From NCBI GenBank assembly GCA_023101885.1, contig JALPQD010000214.1, positions 2,294,001 to 2,358,000 of the forward strand: a stretch of 64,000 nucleotides of DNA, written 5' to 3'. Source of the DNA: Typhlomys cinereus. Lineage: Eukaryota; Chordata; Mammalia; Rodentia; Platacanthomyidae. The notes beneath the pieces are model-generated. The model ran no database searches. It saw only the letters and a list, made by a program, of their open reading frames with translations, and was not told where the DNA came from. This document shows, one piece after another, positions 23,524 to 35,460 of the stretch (position 1 is the stretch's first letter; every line of letters begins with the position of its first letter). The position numbers were made by a program, and so were the translations under genes.

Positions 23524-25132
23524 AAAAGTCTATAGAATTGAAAAGAAACTTCTCACAAGATGAAATTCAAATGTTTATCAATCATCTTAAAAAATGTTCT
23601 ACCTCCCTAGTCATTAGGGAAATCCAAATTAAAACCACCCTGAGATACCATCTTACTCCAGTCAAAATGACTAAGATCCAAAACACAAACAACAGCAAAT
23701 GCTGGTGTGGATGTGGGGAGAAGGGGACGCTCATACACTGCTGGTGGGATTGTAAACTCATGTAATCTCTTTGGAGACCAATTTGGAAGTACCTAAAAAA
23801 AGTTAAAAATATAACTCTCTCCTGGGAATACTCCCAAAGACCATTGCATTTGGCACCAGAGACATGTGCACAACCATGTTCTAGCAGCCCTTTTCATAAC
23901 TGCAAAGACATTGAACCAATCTAGATGTCCAACAGTTGATGAATGGTTAATGAAAATGTTGTACATATGTACAATGGAATACTATTTGGCTGTTGGGAAA
24001 GATGAACTGATGAAATTTGCCAGTAAATGAATGGAACTTGAAGAAATCATACTGAGTGAAACATCCCAGGCCCAGAAAGAAAGACATTGCTTGTTCTTCT
24101 TTATATTGGATCATAGTATTAAACCCTCAGTTTGATGGAATCAAACAGAAACTCTTAGAACACCCACTAATGTGAAAGAACAGAAGCCAGAGGGAGTGGA
24201 CGAAGATCCCAAAAGAGCAGCAACAAAAGATCACGTGTAAGCAAATAAAAAAGGCTTTTGTGTAAGGAAAGTCTTACAGGAGGAAGAACTGGAATAGGAC
24301 AAGTAGAGAGTGTGGTTCGCCTCCAGGTAACCAACTGCCTGCTTACAAGCCCCTAAATCCCTTCATGACAGGGAACACCTGCCCAGCACAGTAAACCAGT
24401 CTAAACAACTGACAGTAACAGGATCAGATGTCTCAATACTAACACAAATGCCAGAGAGTAAACTTTCATCCAAATACTTCTCATTTTATCTTTAGATAAG
24501 AAAAGATCTCAACATTCAAACAAAAGGCAGTCTAGTGCACTAGAAGAGCAGTGAAATAGACAACAGCAACAACCCGAATGCAGAGTACCAGCAACCCTAA
24601 AATGCTCAGCCAACCAAATCTCTCCCCATCCTAAGGCTCAGGGAATCTTGTGGAAGGAGGGACGGCAATAAGATTGTAAGAGCCTAAAGATGGGGAGGTC
24701 CATGCTGAGAAAGTCCACTCAAGGCAGGGTTGCTGCATTCAGTAACTCACTGAATGAGATTTAGCCTCACCAGACCTGCACTGTGACTGACATATCAGCA
24801 TTCCCCCGTAGACTAGCAAGGGTATCAGGAGAAATAATGGCATGCAGTGGTAGGGGCTAAGGCTAGATAGGTGAAGAGGTGAGCCTACTCTAAGAAGGGC
24901 CACTTGGTCTGCCACAGAGGCTCAGGCAGATAATCCAAAGGGAACCTTTGTGCCCACAGAAGCAGAAAGACAGGAGGGTGGGAGGAGTGGGCAGGATTGG
25001 AAAAGGGAGGGAAGGTAGGAAAGGGAGGAGGGAGGGAGGAGCGAGGGCAGGGAAAATTGCCCATTATATTTATAAAACTAGCAAAATAAAAATTAAAAGA
25101 ATATAAAACAAAGAAATAATTTTACTGTTTTC

Positions 25133-25840
25133 TATGACACGTCTTGTCCCTAGCTGGTTAAATTTATTCCTATACATTTAATATTTACTATAGTATTATA
25201 AATCATATCTGACTTTAATTATGCATTATAAACACTTTTGCTGTCATATACCATAAAAATGCTACTTCAAAATATTGACCTCTTAAGTAGGAATTTTGTT
25301 TGAAAAGTCTTTATTATATTGCTGCATAGGTTCTCCTACAGTGTCGCTACAAAATGTCTGCTCGCCTCTGATGATTCTGCAATGTCTATGTCACCAGTGC
25401 TTGCAAAGTATGTATAAACTTTGAGCCGTCTAACTGCAACTTCTACTTAAGTTTCGTGAGTGACATTCGGGTGCCTGTCACTTGTGTTGGTTGTTGCTAA
25501 GGGCACTTTTCCTTTTTGGCTATGGATTCATATTTCTATGGGAACTCTTTGAAGCCTACACTGAAGAGGCCTCATTTAAAGAGGATTTGCATTTGTTTCT
25601 GCCAGATGCCCGTGGGTATTGCTAAAGGAAGGCCATTTTAAACTGAATTCTCAGCCTGACCCTTTTTTTCAGACCACCCGGGTAGTGAAATTCAGAGAGC
25701 AAAACACACAGAAGAGCTGGCTTGAACTCACAAATCTCATGGAAGGTTTTCTCCTTCGCAGGATGCCAGATTTTAAGATAAGCAAATTACCTTGTCTACT
25801 GTAGGGTGGGGAAAAGTTTTATTGCTGGCACATTCTTTTT
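25133..25840. other. Unique DNA, nothing recognised
   Basis: No repeat or exon is recognised. A 61-codon frame at 25619-25804 has no identifiable domain. Confidence 0.5.
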
Positions 25841-25843
25841 GAG

Positions 25844-25845
<2 letters not shown>

Positions 25846-25895
<50 letters not shown>
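25846..25895 (+). repeat. (GT)n microsatellite
   Basis: About 25 perfect GT units. Confidence 0.98.
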
Positions 25896-25897
<2 letters not shown>

Positions 25898-25944
25898 GCC
25901 AGGGTACAAGGACCAGCTCATGGGTGCATTTAAAAGGTTTCTGG

Positions 25945-26058
25945 GGGCCAGTAAAATAATGCAATAGGTAAAGCATTTCCTTGCACACCTGGCAACCTGA
26001 ATTCAATCCTCAAAAACTCACAAGGTAGAAGGAGAAAACTGACTTCTAAAAGTTGTCC
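25945..26058 (+). repeat. B2/B3-type SINE fragment
   Basis: Order 'gggggccagtaaaataatgcaataggtaaagc', 'caacctgaattcaatcctc', 'aaactgacttctaaaagttgtcctctaacctgc' matches a tRNA-derived head followed by the B2 'agttgtcctctgacctc' segment. Confidence 0.7.
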
Positions 26059-26588
26059 TCTAACCTGCAATTTTTAAGAGGTTGGAGAGGGAGGAATCAG
26101 TGGTAAAGCCACGCCTGCTACTCTCCCTTTATACCCTTTTGCCAGTCGTCTCCTAATATCTAAAGTGACACAACGAACGAACCGTGCCTGATCTGTACCC
26201 ATGTCTGCAGGGGAGCAAACAACTCTACTGCCTGGTTTCCTCCTAAATTCATATGACTTCAGGATTGTGACAGTCCTGCCTTCTTCCTCTGGCCAGTAAA
26301 CTTTACCTCCCACAAAGCAATTGCTTCCACCTCTTTCTTCTGGTCAACATCCTTCCCTGACCCTCTCCTTTCCTGGATGATGATTTCCTTTGAGTTCCTT
26401 GTGACTGTAGAATCTGGCAGTTGGGAACCTTTTCATGCACCTTGCCACGCACAGAAACCTCAGGAATTTGTTAATCTATTTTCAGTCTCTCGTTTGAGGA
26501 GCTGTAGGTGGATCCCTTGCTTGTTTTGGAATGATTCTCTGTCAGGCTTTTCTTTCTGTCAGATTCAAAAAACAAAAACAAACTTGGC
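26059..26588. other. Unique DNA, nothing recognised
   Basis: Two 79-codon frames (26074-26313 minus, 26377-26616 plus) have no recognisable domain, and the second runs into the next SINE. Confidence 0.5.
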
Positions 26589-26885
26589 AGGGCTGGAAAG
26601 ATGGCTCAAGGATTAAACTTTTGCCTCAAAAGCAAAAGGACCTGAGTTTGAATTCTCAGGTCCTTTAAAGAAAAGTCAGGTGGAAATGGTGGTGATCTGC
26701 ACTTCCGGCTTTGGAAAGCAGAGCCTGGGAAAACCCAGAGGGAAAACAATGTAATCTAAGATGATTCCCTAAGTCATGTTGGGGCCTCCACAGGGCACAT
26801 ACATGCCCTCTTTTACACAGCACTCACCTACACGATGCCACACCCACAAGCAACCAAACAAACCAAAACAAAAAACACAAAACAC
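26589..26885 (+). repeat. IDL-Geo-type dimeric SINE, diverged
   Basis: Head 'agggctggaaagatggctcaagg', B-box-like 'cctgagtttgaattc', right monomer 'gcagagcctgggaaaacccagag' and 'gatgattccctaagtcatg'. It ends in an A/C-rich tail of AAAC units. The target duplication is obscured because both flanks are CAAAA-rich. Confidence 0.8.
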
Positions 26886-26889
26886 AAGG

Positions 26890-27774
26890 AGATTCTCCTT
26901 CTGGGAGCCGGAATTAAACACACGGTTCCCTGTTCTTCCAGGTAAATACTGAAAGTCCTGAAAGTTACATATAAGGAAATGAAGTGAAAACTGACCAGCC
27001 AGGGGCATGTGGAAGGGAAGAACAAGCTGGTGGTTAGTTCCTTTCAGTTTTGATCATTTGCCTTATGTATGATGTTAAGCAGAAGAAACAGGCAAACTGT
27101 AGACTGTAAAAGGCAACGTCGAATGATGAAAGACACAAAGTGCGAGAGACACAAAGCCAGTTGTGTCTAGCCGGAGAACCAGGGACAGATCAGGCAGGCA
27201 GAACAGAATATTGTTAGACAATCGCCATTCTATTCTGGCCAAAACCATTTAAAAAAAAAATTGTGACCCCACTCCCATCCACACTAGCAAAATCCTAGTT
27301 GGGAGGCCTTGACTTCAGCTCTTTGCTGTGTGAACACGCCAGCACACTGTGACACGCCTACACGTTCAGACACGCCTACACGCTCAGACACACTTGCAAG
27401 TAAGTGCGAGAGCATGTTTCATAGAGAGCTGGGGCTTTCATCCTTGTCAGGCAGAAGGGACAAATTTCCTACCCAGAGTCAGTGAAAACTGTCCAGGTGG
27501 CTGACCTTATGCTGCCATTTTGAAAAAACGAGGTTCCTCCTCCCTCCCGGTTGGGGTGTCCTAAGAGGAGGCCTGCAGGCTGCAGGTCTTTCATCATGAC
27601 CCATGGTCATGAAGCCACTTTTGCAATCCCGTATCACTGGAGGCTGTGTGTGGAGTTCAAGCGAATTTCCTCCCTCTTTGCCCCTCAGCAACACAAAACT
27701 GGACAAGACTGTGGACTTTGCTTGCTTGTGGCACTGTGGAGGCAAAGGCCTGGAGCATGACTTGGCCTATGGTG
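26890..27774. other. Unique DNA, nothing recognised
   Basis: The segment 'acacgcctacacgttcagacacgcctacacgctcagacac' (about 27352-27391) contains a short tandem repeat of about 20 bp. Overlapping frames of 69-88 codons at 27479-27867 on both strands show no recognisable protein. Confidence 0.5.
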
Positions 27775-27925
27775 GGGCCTCTGGTTACACCTTCTCTGCT
27801 TCAGTTTCTTCCCCGGTTAAATGAAAATGATCAGAACATTATCTGCTTCAAGATGGTTGGCAATTAAATACATTTATAACATGTAAAGCTCCTAGGCCTG
27901 ATAAGTATTATGACCATTGCTGCCG
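27775..27925 (+). repeat. MIR SINE
   Basis: 'cttcagtttcttccccggttaaatgaaaat' then 'caattaaatacatttataacatgtaaagctcctaggcctgataagtattat' follows the MIR 3' order (cctcagtttcctcatctgtaaaatgg ... taaagcgcttag..cctgg...agtaagt). Confidence 0.75.
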
Positions 27926-28004
27926 CTGCCAGTACTACTAGCTGTAATCTGTTGTTGTAACCTACTCCTTAATATACATGTGATTTCAACAGAGTTTTGG
28001 GCAT

Positions 28005-28265
28005 ATCTCATGACTTTTGATTTATAGTGTTTTCATTATTTTTATTTTCTACATATCCTATAATTGTAATCACATTTCCCTCGCAATACCCAAGAGATAT
28101 GTAGATGAATATTTTTAAGTTTCCAAATGGATGAGAAATTTGTTCTTAAATGTTTGTTTTAATTTTTAGTTTTATTATTCTGTGGTCAGAGAATATGTCC
28201 ATTGCTTTGAGCTTTAAGAGATTTATTGATGTTTTCTTTTCACTCTAGTACATAACTTTTAAAAA
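28005..28265 (-). mobile_element. L1 ORF2 fragment
   Basis: 'agttttattattctgtggtcagagaatatgtccattgctttgagctttaagagatttattgatg' matches the antisense L1 ORF2 region that usually reads '...attctgtggtc.gagagtatac.'. Edges are uncertain. Confidence 0.55.
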
Positions 28266-28662
28266 AATTTTTTTTCAATTAAAGTAGTTTCTCCTTTTTT
28301 TCTTCATTGTGGAGACTTTGATGCCTGCGATATATTCTACAAACCTAATTTCTAGTACAGAAAACTAGACAGTGAAGTGAAATAACTGCAATCATGTTAA
28401 GTGCTTTATTTCTGTTCAATCTACAGCAAGTGCAGACTGCAGAGTTCCCAGTGGGAAAGGAATGGAGGCAGGCACACTCAGCCCCCAGGCATGATTTATC
28501 AGTTATTCTACTGACTCTTTTCTCCCTTCCATTTGCTTCTTGAACACAAAACCTCTAGTTCCAATTTCAGTAGATTGTAACTTAAGATAGTAATCACAAA
28601 ATAACCGTGGTCACCCAAGCTCTTCTGGGACCTTTGTTCCCATCAAGAGGTGATGTCTACAG

Positions 28663-28766
28663 TTGGGCCTGGTGATGCATCCTATACTCCCAGCACTCAG
28701 GCAGGAGGATTGCAGATTTTAGGGCAGCTAGCCTACACATTGAAATACTATCTCTAAAAACAAAAG
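28663..28766 (+). repeat. B1-type (7SL) SINE
   Basis: 'ttgggcctggtgatgcatcctatactcccagcactcaggcaggaggattgc' is a clear B1 head; it ends 'atctctaaaaacaaaag'. Confidence 0.88.
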
Positions 28767-28767
28767 G

Positions 28768-29210
28768 GATGTCTACTCCCTTTCCTTCAAAATGGGGTAG
28801 ATCTTTACTATTGCAAGAAAATGAAAAAGAATAGGTTGTAAGTCACATGTCACTTCCAAGATGCGTCATAAATGGCAACATGACCTGCTTTTACCTCTCT
28901 CTTGAGATGCTCATCCTTGGAAGCCAGTTACTGTGTTCTGAGGAATCTCTGGCTACATGGAGAGATTGATGAGAGATGTTCTGGTCCGCAGAACCTGTTA
29001 AGGTTCCAGCCACAGCTGACATCAATCAATAGACATGTAAGTGACCCTCCACATGATCCCACCCAAGGCTTATTAGAGTGAAGATCAGAGCCAAGCCACC
29101 CCTAAAGTGCTCTGCCAAATCTGTAATGCACAGGATTGGGAGAACACAGCATATCTTTGAGTTATAGGGTAGTTTATTACTCAGCCATAGAAACTAGATC
29201 GCTATAGAGC
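28768..29210 (+). mobile_element. MLT1-like MaLR LTR
   Basis: The order 'tgttctggtccgcagaacc', 'ccagccacagctgacatcaatcaatagacatgtaagtgaccc', 'cagagccaagccacccc', 'gctctgccaaatctg' and 'ttatagggtagtttattactcagccatagaaactaga' parallels MLT1-class ERVL-MaLR solo LTRs. It is an old non-coding relic; the subfamily was not determined. Confidence 0.65.
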
Positions 29211-29694
29211 AATTTCCCCCTGCCAATTACCAGCAAATTCCATGTACAGGGAGGGTTTTGTAATGAGAAGAACACTGGAGGTTTATATTGTAGGCTGTGT
29301 TAACTCAGAACTTGAATAAATTATAGGTCCTTGAATAAATTATGTAGAGTCTCTGGGTCTTAGCCATGCCCCTCAAAGAAGGACCTATTAAACCCCTTCA
29401 GATTCTACTATTACTGTCTTGATATAGAATACTTACATCTTCACATCAAAAATATCACTTTTCTTTAAATAGCATATATCAACTTTTGATTAATGACATT
29501 CTTGATTTATCATGAATTTTTGGAAGGTCATCTTACTTCTCTACTATCCAAATTATTAGAAGTAATTTTCCAAAATCTCGAATAGTCAAATTTTAGCATA
29601 AAATAGGTTGGAAATCTGGCCAGGTTTCCCCTCTATATTACTCTATTCACAGTAATATAACAACCACACTGATTCATGACTGCTCCCCTTTTAT

Positions 29695-29915
29695 ATTTAA
29701 ATAAGGACCGGGTTTCCTGTAGTCTAGGTTGACTTTGAACTCACTGTGTAGCCAAAAATGACCTTGGGCTTGTGATTCTCCTGCATCCATCTCCCTACTG
29801 CTGGGATTACAGACAATTCACTGCCACACTTGGTTTGTGCAGTACCGGGGATTGAACCAACAGTCGTTTGAATGCTAGGCAAGCACTTTATCAACGGAGT
29901 TACATTCCCAGGCCT
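29695..29915 (-). repeat. B4-type SINE (B1 plus ID fusion)
   Basis: Antisense B1 ('gactttgaactcactgtgtagcc...', 'ctactgctgggattacag') is directly followed by antisense ID ('gcagtaccggggattgaacc...', 'atgctaggcaagcactttatcaacggag'), the composite structure of B4. Confidence 0.88.
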
Positions 29916-32195
29916 GACTCCAGGGATCTCTGCCTATTTGGGGCATTCTTTGTTATTTTTACCAGTTGACAGGCCGGAATATTCTTGCTGAGTTTTTTAC
30001 AGTCTCTGTTTACACTTCCAGCAGCCTGAGAATTTGACATGGCTTTCCAACAGGCTTAAATCTACGATGGGAGATGCCAGACTAGTTTCTCATAGTTATA
30101 ATTCTCTGAAACTTTCATTGTTAGTAAGAATCATCTATTACTCCACGTACTACATTCCGGAAGGAGCTTGAGTAAGTGCTTAACGCATGGTTTCCAATGC
30201 ACAATTCTCCCCGGTCCTCAGAGTAGGATGACTTAGGACAGCTGCCCCAAGTAAACGTTCAAGGGAACCAGCCGCTGAGCAGCTCGAGGGGTACCAGCTG
30301 GAGCCTGTAAGATACTCACCCTACCCTTGATGACAAACACCCAAAACCTGCCTCTCATTCCTGGGTTGCAAGAATGACAGACTTTTTGTCCCTTTGTGTT
30401 ATGAACTCCTGCACACAAAGCAAAGCTGACTTGGTCGATGCTCTCATGTGAATTGTTTACTCCCTGAAAAAGCAGTTACTTCTCCAACCTGCTTATGACA
30501 CCTGTATTTTGTTATTATAAAGATGTGATGTCATTACACATTGCACAGATGAAATAGAAAGAGCTATTTCTATGAGAATGATTTAAAATTTGACAAACTA
30601 TATGTTAAATAGCCAGACAAGATTGTTGGGGAGGGGGCGCGTCTAGAAAAATTCTGAGTCTGTAAGTTCTCACTCTTTCATCAGGAATTCCAGACCTTAA
30701 ATTTTAATATGCTAGAGAGAACTATTTTTGTCATGGACAATGCTCTGTGCCCAAAGAAAAAGCCTCATCCTTATGTCAAAAAAAAATAGGTGAAAGGATA
30801 ATATCTACTTATTTCTTTCAGTTTTGTTTGTAGAAAGCAACATTCTTTGATTTGTTGCTTTGACCTACTTTTTACCAGGCCGACTCTTAGTCCTGTTCCT
30901 GAGGGGTAAGTTGGCCTGGAGTGTGTGCAGAAATTCAGTCCATTTCTTTCTGTTTCATCATAACAAATAAAGAGCAGTTGGGACTGTCCTTTCGTCCTGT
31001 CAAGCTACAAACTGCCTCTTTGTGACTTTGTGTTCGCATCAAGCATAGCCTTGGCATGAGCTGCCTCGTTGCTCATGACGCAGCTGTCCCCTCCCAAGTT
31101 AATTCTAGAGGAATGGGATTTACTACAGTGGGATAGCGCCAGATCCTCTGCTTACCAGCCAACTCTAAAAATGATTCCCTACTTGTTGCCCCAGTGATTC
31201 TCTAGTCTAGTCCTCTCCTTCATTTCCTTGCTTCAGCGAGTATGTACTGGCCACCTATCGTGTACAAGACTCAGCTCCCATTTCTAGATGCACAGTAGCG
31301 AATGAAATAGGCTTATTCACATTGTCACAAAGATACACTATCAGCAGAAAGCAAGAGCTGGCCTTTTTTTCCTTCCTAGTAAAAAATTTGAAAACTGAGA
31401 GAGGATTTCTACTTTACTTCTACTTAGGGAAAAAGGGCTATAATATTTATGGATGCTTTTATATATGTTTTATTTGGTTTCTTAGGAAATTAAATATGTT
31501 TGGGTCTAGCATCCAACTATTAGATTATACTATCACAAGGGATTGTAGGCAATCCATAATGAATAGGAATGGCTATGTTCTGATACAATTTTCTTTGCAA
31601 AACTAGGCAGGAGTGTGTTTGATGACCCTTGGACTCTATCAAAATGTTATTGGCTTCCCCATTCTTAATTAAACTGGCACAAATATATTCAATAATAACA
31701 ATGAAATCTTACATGACTGTGAAAAGTAATTTTGTGCTGTTTCTCTGCTTCTCATGTGCCTTCATGCTGGATACTGTGACCTGTCTGCTTACCTACCCAG
31801 TAACACTGCCCTTATTAAGTTCACTAACAATCTCCTGAGAGACTTCAGCTTTTTCTTAATCTTGCCACAGCTTTCCACACAGCCAGTCGCTCCTTCATCC
31901 TCCAGGAAACACTTTCCACTCTTAGCTCCTGCAAGCTCTCAATGGCTCTTCTTCTCATGGCAGTAATTACTTCTCAGTGGCCACATGCTTCTCTTTACAT
32001 TTGCCTGGGTTCTGCTGCTTCTCTCCCTATTGTCTTCCTGAGACCTCGTTTGCTCTGTCACTTTAAATGGTACCTTTATTTTGTAAACTCCCAAATTTAC
32101 TTCTTCAGCTCAGCTCCCCTTCTACCTCCTGCATCCAAATACTATTTGTATGTCAAGCTTCTCAGATATATTGTCATAATTAGGTACAGATGGGT
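29916..32195. other. Mostly unique DNA, nothing confidently recognised
   Basis: A possible ancient MIR/L2-like piece lies at about 31215-31305 ('gcgagtatgtactggccacctatcgtgtacaagactcagc...'). The minus strand around 30233-30418 has a 61-codon frame next to a 'tatcttacag' acceptor-like string, which is not enough to call an exon. Frames of 69-94 codons between 31.3 and 32.2 kb are unfamiliar. Confidence 0.4.
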
Positions 32196-32199
32196 CAAC

Positions 32200-32595
32200 T
32201 TGAGGGTTGAGGGTTGAACTCTGGGCACATTTGTAGAGAATTGATAGTTAAGCCCAGAGTGAACCTGCAGGAGATTGTATAGTGGATGGGGGAGACCCAG
32301 CCCATGGTGGGTGGGACTAGTCCCTGGGCAGGTGAATAAAATGGAGGGAACTGTTTGAGAAAGAGGCTTCCTTGTGTACACTTGGCCAGACATCTGGTCT
32401 AGCAAGTAAGGATTGTTCCTTTCTCAGCTGTTACGTGGATATGGTGTGGCCAGTGCCCTGGGTCCTGGTGTTGGTGTGAACTCTCTGTCAAGCTGGACTA
32501 AGAACTGTAACCAGCAATCATAAGAGAATAAATCACTTGTTCCCTTAAGCAGTTTTGTCATGATTTTATGAGCAACAATACAGGCTAACTGCAAC
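32200..32595 (+). repeat. URR1-like (hAT-Charlie) DNA repeat
   Basis: Motif order as in the copy at 59.9 kb: 'gggggagacccagcccatggtgggtgggactagtccctgggc', 'gtgaataaaatgg', 'gctggactaagaactgtaacc', 'agagaataaatcacttgttcccttaagcagttttgtcatgattttatgagcaac'. Non-autonomous, no open frame. The family name is from memory. Confidence 0.6.
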
Positions 32596-32599
32596 ATAT

Positions 32600-33220
32600 A
32601 TTAAAAAGAAAGTGGTGAGTAAATACAACTGAAAACATAAATGAGTTCACCTGGTTGCCCAAACAGAAACCAGGGCATAATCACTAAATCTTTCCATTTG
32701 CATTACCAAAAAGAAGATTTTCTCTTTCCTAATCATCTCTTTAATATTTTCTAGGAGGGTACAGCTGCATCTGTGGATAAAGTATTGAAATACTTCTGCA
32801 TCATTTAAAAGAGCAGCTGGCTTAAGCCCTGTCACACTGGCTCCACCCCTGGCTACAGCCTGGCTTGGCAAAGGCCCAAGACCCTGCTCTGGTGCCCAAG
32901 CGGGCATCCATTTTGATGGGTCAGGGCTCATCCCCAAAGGGCTGTTAAACGCTTGGTTATTTCTCTCTGCCTATTGTCACTGTCTGACACTGAGATATTC
33001 CAGCACTCAGATACTAACTTTCACCCAGTTGAGCATAAAAGCCATCAAACTGGTCTCTCTGTTGTCTTGTGCATCTCCATACTTTGCATAGCAGCCAGAA
33101 GGACTTGTCTGAAGCAGCAAGCTGAGTGCTTCTCTCCCCTGCTTGGAACCTTTAACCATGGTAAGTCTCCAGATAAAGCCCCAGTTCCCTGATAAGCTCT
33201 CTAGGCCTTCTTGATCTCAT
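32600..33220. other. Unique DNA, nothing recognised
   Basis: Frames of 79 and 96 codons on opposite strands have no recognisable domain. Confidence 0.45.
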
Positions 33221-33224
33221 ACTT

Positions 33225-33715
33225 ATCCTTCCTGGGATAGTGAATTCCGGGTGGCAACTTGACCACACCTGGCATTAACGAAGATCAGCTATCAGACTAC
33301 CTGAAGAGATTACCCAGATCAATACATTTATGACACAAAGACCAGCCCTAGATCTGATTGGAACCTCCCAGTAGCAGACCAAATAAAAGGAATCATAGAA
33401 CAGAAGACTTTGGGGAGAGACCCTCTGAAGCTGTGCTAGAAAAGTCTTTTCCCTCCTGCTGGGCTTTTTTGACTCTCCAGAAATTCTCCAGCCTTCAGCC
33501 ATCACCCACTGGCCTACTGGACTAAGCAGCTCTGAGCCTCCAGGATGTCTGCAGTGACTTGGCCTGCCTCCAGTTTCAGTCACCAGCCATGTCGCCTCTG
33601 CATTGAAAGACCGTTTCCTCTCCTTCTGGAACCATAAGCTGAATAAATCTCCCTCTCTCACTTAAGTTGCTTGACTTTGAATGCTCTCTCACAGCAACGG
33701 TTAAAAGTAACTATT
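33225..33715 (+). repeat. hAT-like eutherian/rodent DNA repeat
   Basis: Starts 'gatagtgaattccgggtggcaacttgacc' (general form 'gtgaattt...gtcaacttgac'). It ends 'gctgaataaatctccctctctcacttaagttgcttgactttg...cacagcaacgg', the same 3' architecture as the URR1-like repeats. A 128-codon antisense frame inside it is not a gene. Confidence 0.55.
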
Positions 33716-33969
33716 ACACTTCCAATTTCATGCCTAGGAGATGGGTCACCCTGACCCATTTCCAGTAGGTCTTTCCTGTTAGTCTCTCCCTCAACCTTGT
33801 CCATTTTTCCCATTATATGCCAAAACTGGACATTATTGTGTGAGTTATTTTTTAAATAATTTTCTATTACTAAACAGCAAGCCTTTGAAAGCAGATGCCA
33901 TGTTTATCCTGGACATTAGTGGATCCATATCAGCTTTAAGTTTTTTACACTTATTTATATTTATTTAGT

Positions 33970-34530
33970 GTTTCAATCATAACTACAACAACTTCATGTA
34001 AATTTCACACATTATTTTACCCAATTGCTTCCCCCTCCCTTTTTTTTCCCCACTACAAACCTTTTTCTGCCCTATCCTTCTCCCTCCTGCTTTCTTGTGC
34101 TTTTGCCTGTGTGGCCCACTGAATTTTGCCTGAGTTTTCATTAATGCCATGTGTCTGGACTCTTGGTGGAATAAGGATGATATATTAGTAGATAAATCCT
34201 TAGGGAAAGTAACCCCACCACCCAACATTGACACTCACCAGTTCCTCAGATGGTGTGGTGCCTCTTGAGGTATTTTCCCCCTTCAATGGTGAAATGTGGA
34301 TAGGTCCAATCTTGTGCAGGCGTTCCGGAAGTAGACATCACTAAAGTGAGTTCATGTTTGTATTAGCCCTGTGATGTCCAGAAGATACTGTCTGGTCACC
34401 ACCCCTCCCTTCCTTAAGGCTCTTGCATTCTCACCGCCCCCTCTTCTGCAATGCTCCCGGAGCCTTGGCTGTCCAGTTCCTCCATGGCAGAACTCTCTAC
34501 ACGGCAATTTAAATACCTAGTTCCTTTCTT
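33970..34530 (-). mobile_element. Old L1 3'-UTR segment
   Basis: Pyrimidine block 'cttccccctcccttttttttcccc' then, at 34420-34475, 'ggctcttgcattctcaccgccccctcttctgcaatgctcccgg'. The latter is the reverse complement of the L1 3'-UTR signature found in sense at 24.64 and 51.32 kb (ggc.gtaagattgtaagagc). An 83-codon antisense frame here is incidental. Confidence 0.7.
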
Positions 34531-35215
34531 GTCTTTGTTTTTCTATTAACTCTTAAGAAGATTAAGAACTGTATTCATCGTTGTTAACAGCTGCATCTAA
34601 ACCGCTTTGCACTGAAATGCAATGTCTAATTCTTAATGGAAGTCAGTCTTACAGAGGATATTCTAAAGTCATGATGGAACCAGTGAACTCACATCAATTT
34701 TGTTGCTAAGGTTTTTATTTCTAAGTGGTTCTGAAAAAGGAGGAGGGATGACTTCCGGTTTGTGTGTATATACACCCCAATGTATTGCTAACAGTAAAAT
34801 TTCCCTTAGCTAAATGCTGTTGCGATATACAGCAACTCCTCTCGCAATTAATTCCATGTTTAGCTTTAAGGGTAGAAACTGGCTCACAAATTGCTACATT
34901 TACTTGTAGCCATAGTGGGAGCTAGAAAGTATAGATTACTAAAAAGATATATGAAAAAAAACTATTTGTGTTGTTCTAAGAGGTGTAATGAGAAAGCAGA
35001 CTTTCATTGCATTATTTTTGTATTTATTCATCATAAATTCATGTAATTTAAAAACTGAACCTCTTTCCTTTACTCGTTAATGGCAGTTTTATGGTTTCAT
35101 TCTGTCAGGCATATAAATACATTATAATATAAACAAGCCAGCGGTGTAATGAATCACTTCAGTCTTTTTGTGCGTATGTTTTTACTACAAGTCTTAGGGG
35201 AAAAGCTATTTGCAC
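34531..35215. other. Low-repeat AT-rich DNA
   Basis: No repeat signature is recognised and no gene seen. Confidence 0.45.
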
Positions 35216-35460
35216 TCTGCATTCTTAAATTATGCTAATGTGATTAGTCATTATGGCCTTTCTTATTCTTCATGATGGATGCAAGATGTTCAAGTCTCCA
35301 GTATTACTTGTGATGGGCCTGATTAGTGCTGGAGACTCAATCAAGAGGAAGCTGTTGATGAAGATCAAATGGCACATTAAAAACTTATGTATGGCAGAAG
35401 AGTTGATCGTTGTTCGTGTAACATTATATAAACAGTAAAATAAATATAAATTGTATTAAT
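35216..35460. promoter_or_regulatory. Candidate conserved non-coding element
   Basis: Repeat-free stretch with homeodomain-like TAAT cores ('tgctaatgtgattagtcattatgg', 'gtattaattaatgtaat') and little simple sequence. A 61-codon frame (35253-35438, plus) crosses it but is not recognisable. Assignment as regulatory is inference only; conservation was not testable. Confidence 0.2.

Larger units (their letters stand above)
21793..25114 (+). mobile_element. 5'-truncated L1 (ORF2 3' half plus 3' UTR), degraded
   Basis: A 3.3-kb LINE-1 insertion flanked by an 18-bp target duplication with one mismatch (AATAATTTTATTGTTTTC at 21775-21792; AATAATTTTACTGTTTTC at 25115-25132). ORF2 landmarks run in order from 'accaggttgggtttatttcag' (21847) through reverse-transcriptase-region sequence to the C-terminal cysteine motif [18 protein letters not shown] (about 23700-23753; pattern CX3CX7HX4C). 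A stop follows almost at once at 23763. The 3' UTR (about 24.1-25.05 kb) holds 'ggcaataagattgtaagagcc' and a G-rich purine tract, then an A-rich tail. Multiple stops and indels, and a nested SINE, show it is dead. The family is Rodentia L1; no subfamily is claimed. Confidence 0.93.

Noticed and set aside
30233..30418. Possible minus-strand exon next to an acceptor-like TATCTTACAG string
   Set aside because: The 61-codon frame has no recognisable protein and no donor/acceptor pair that defines it.
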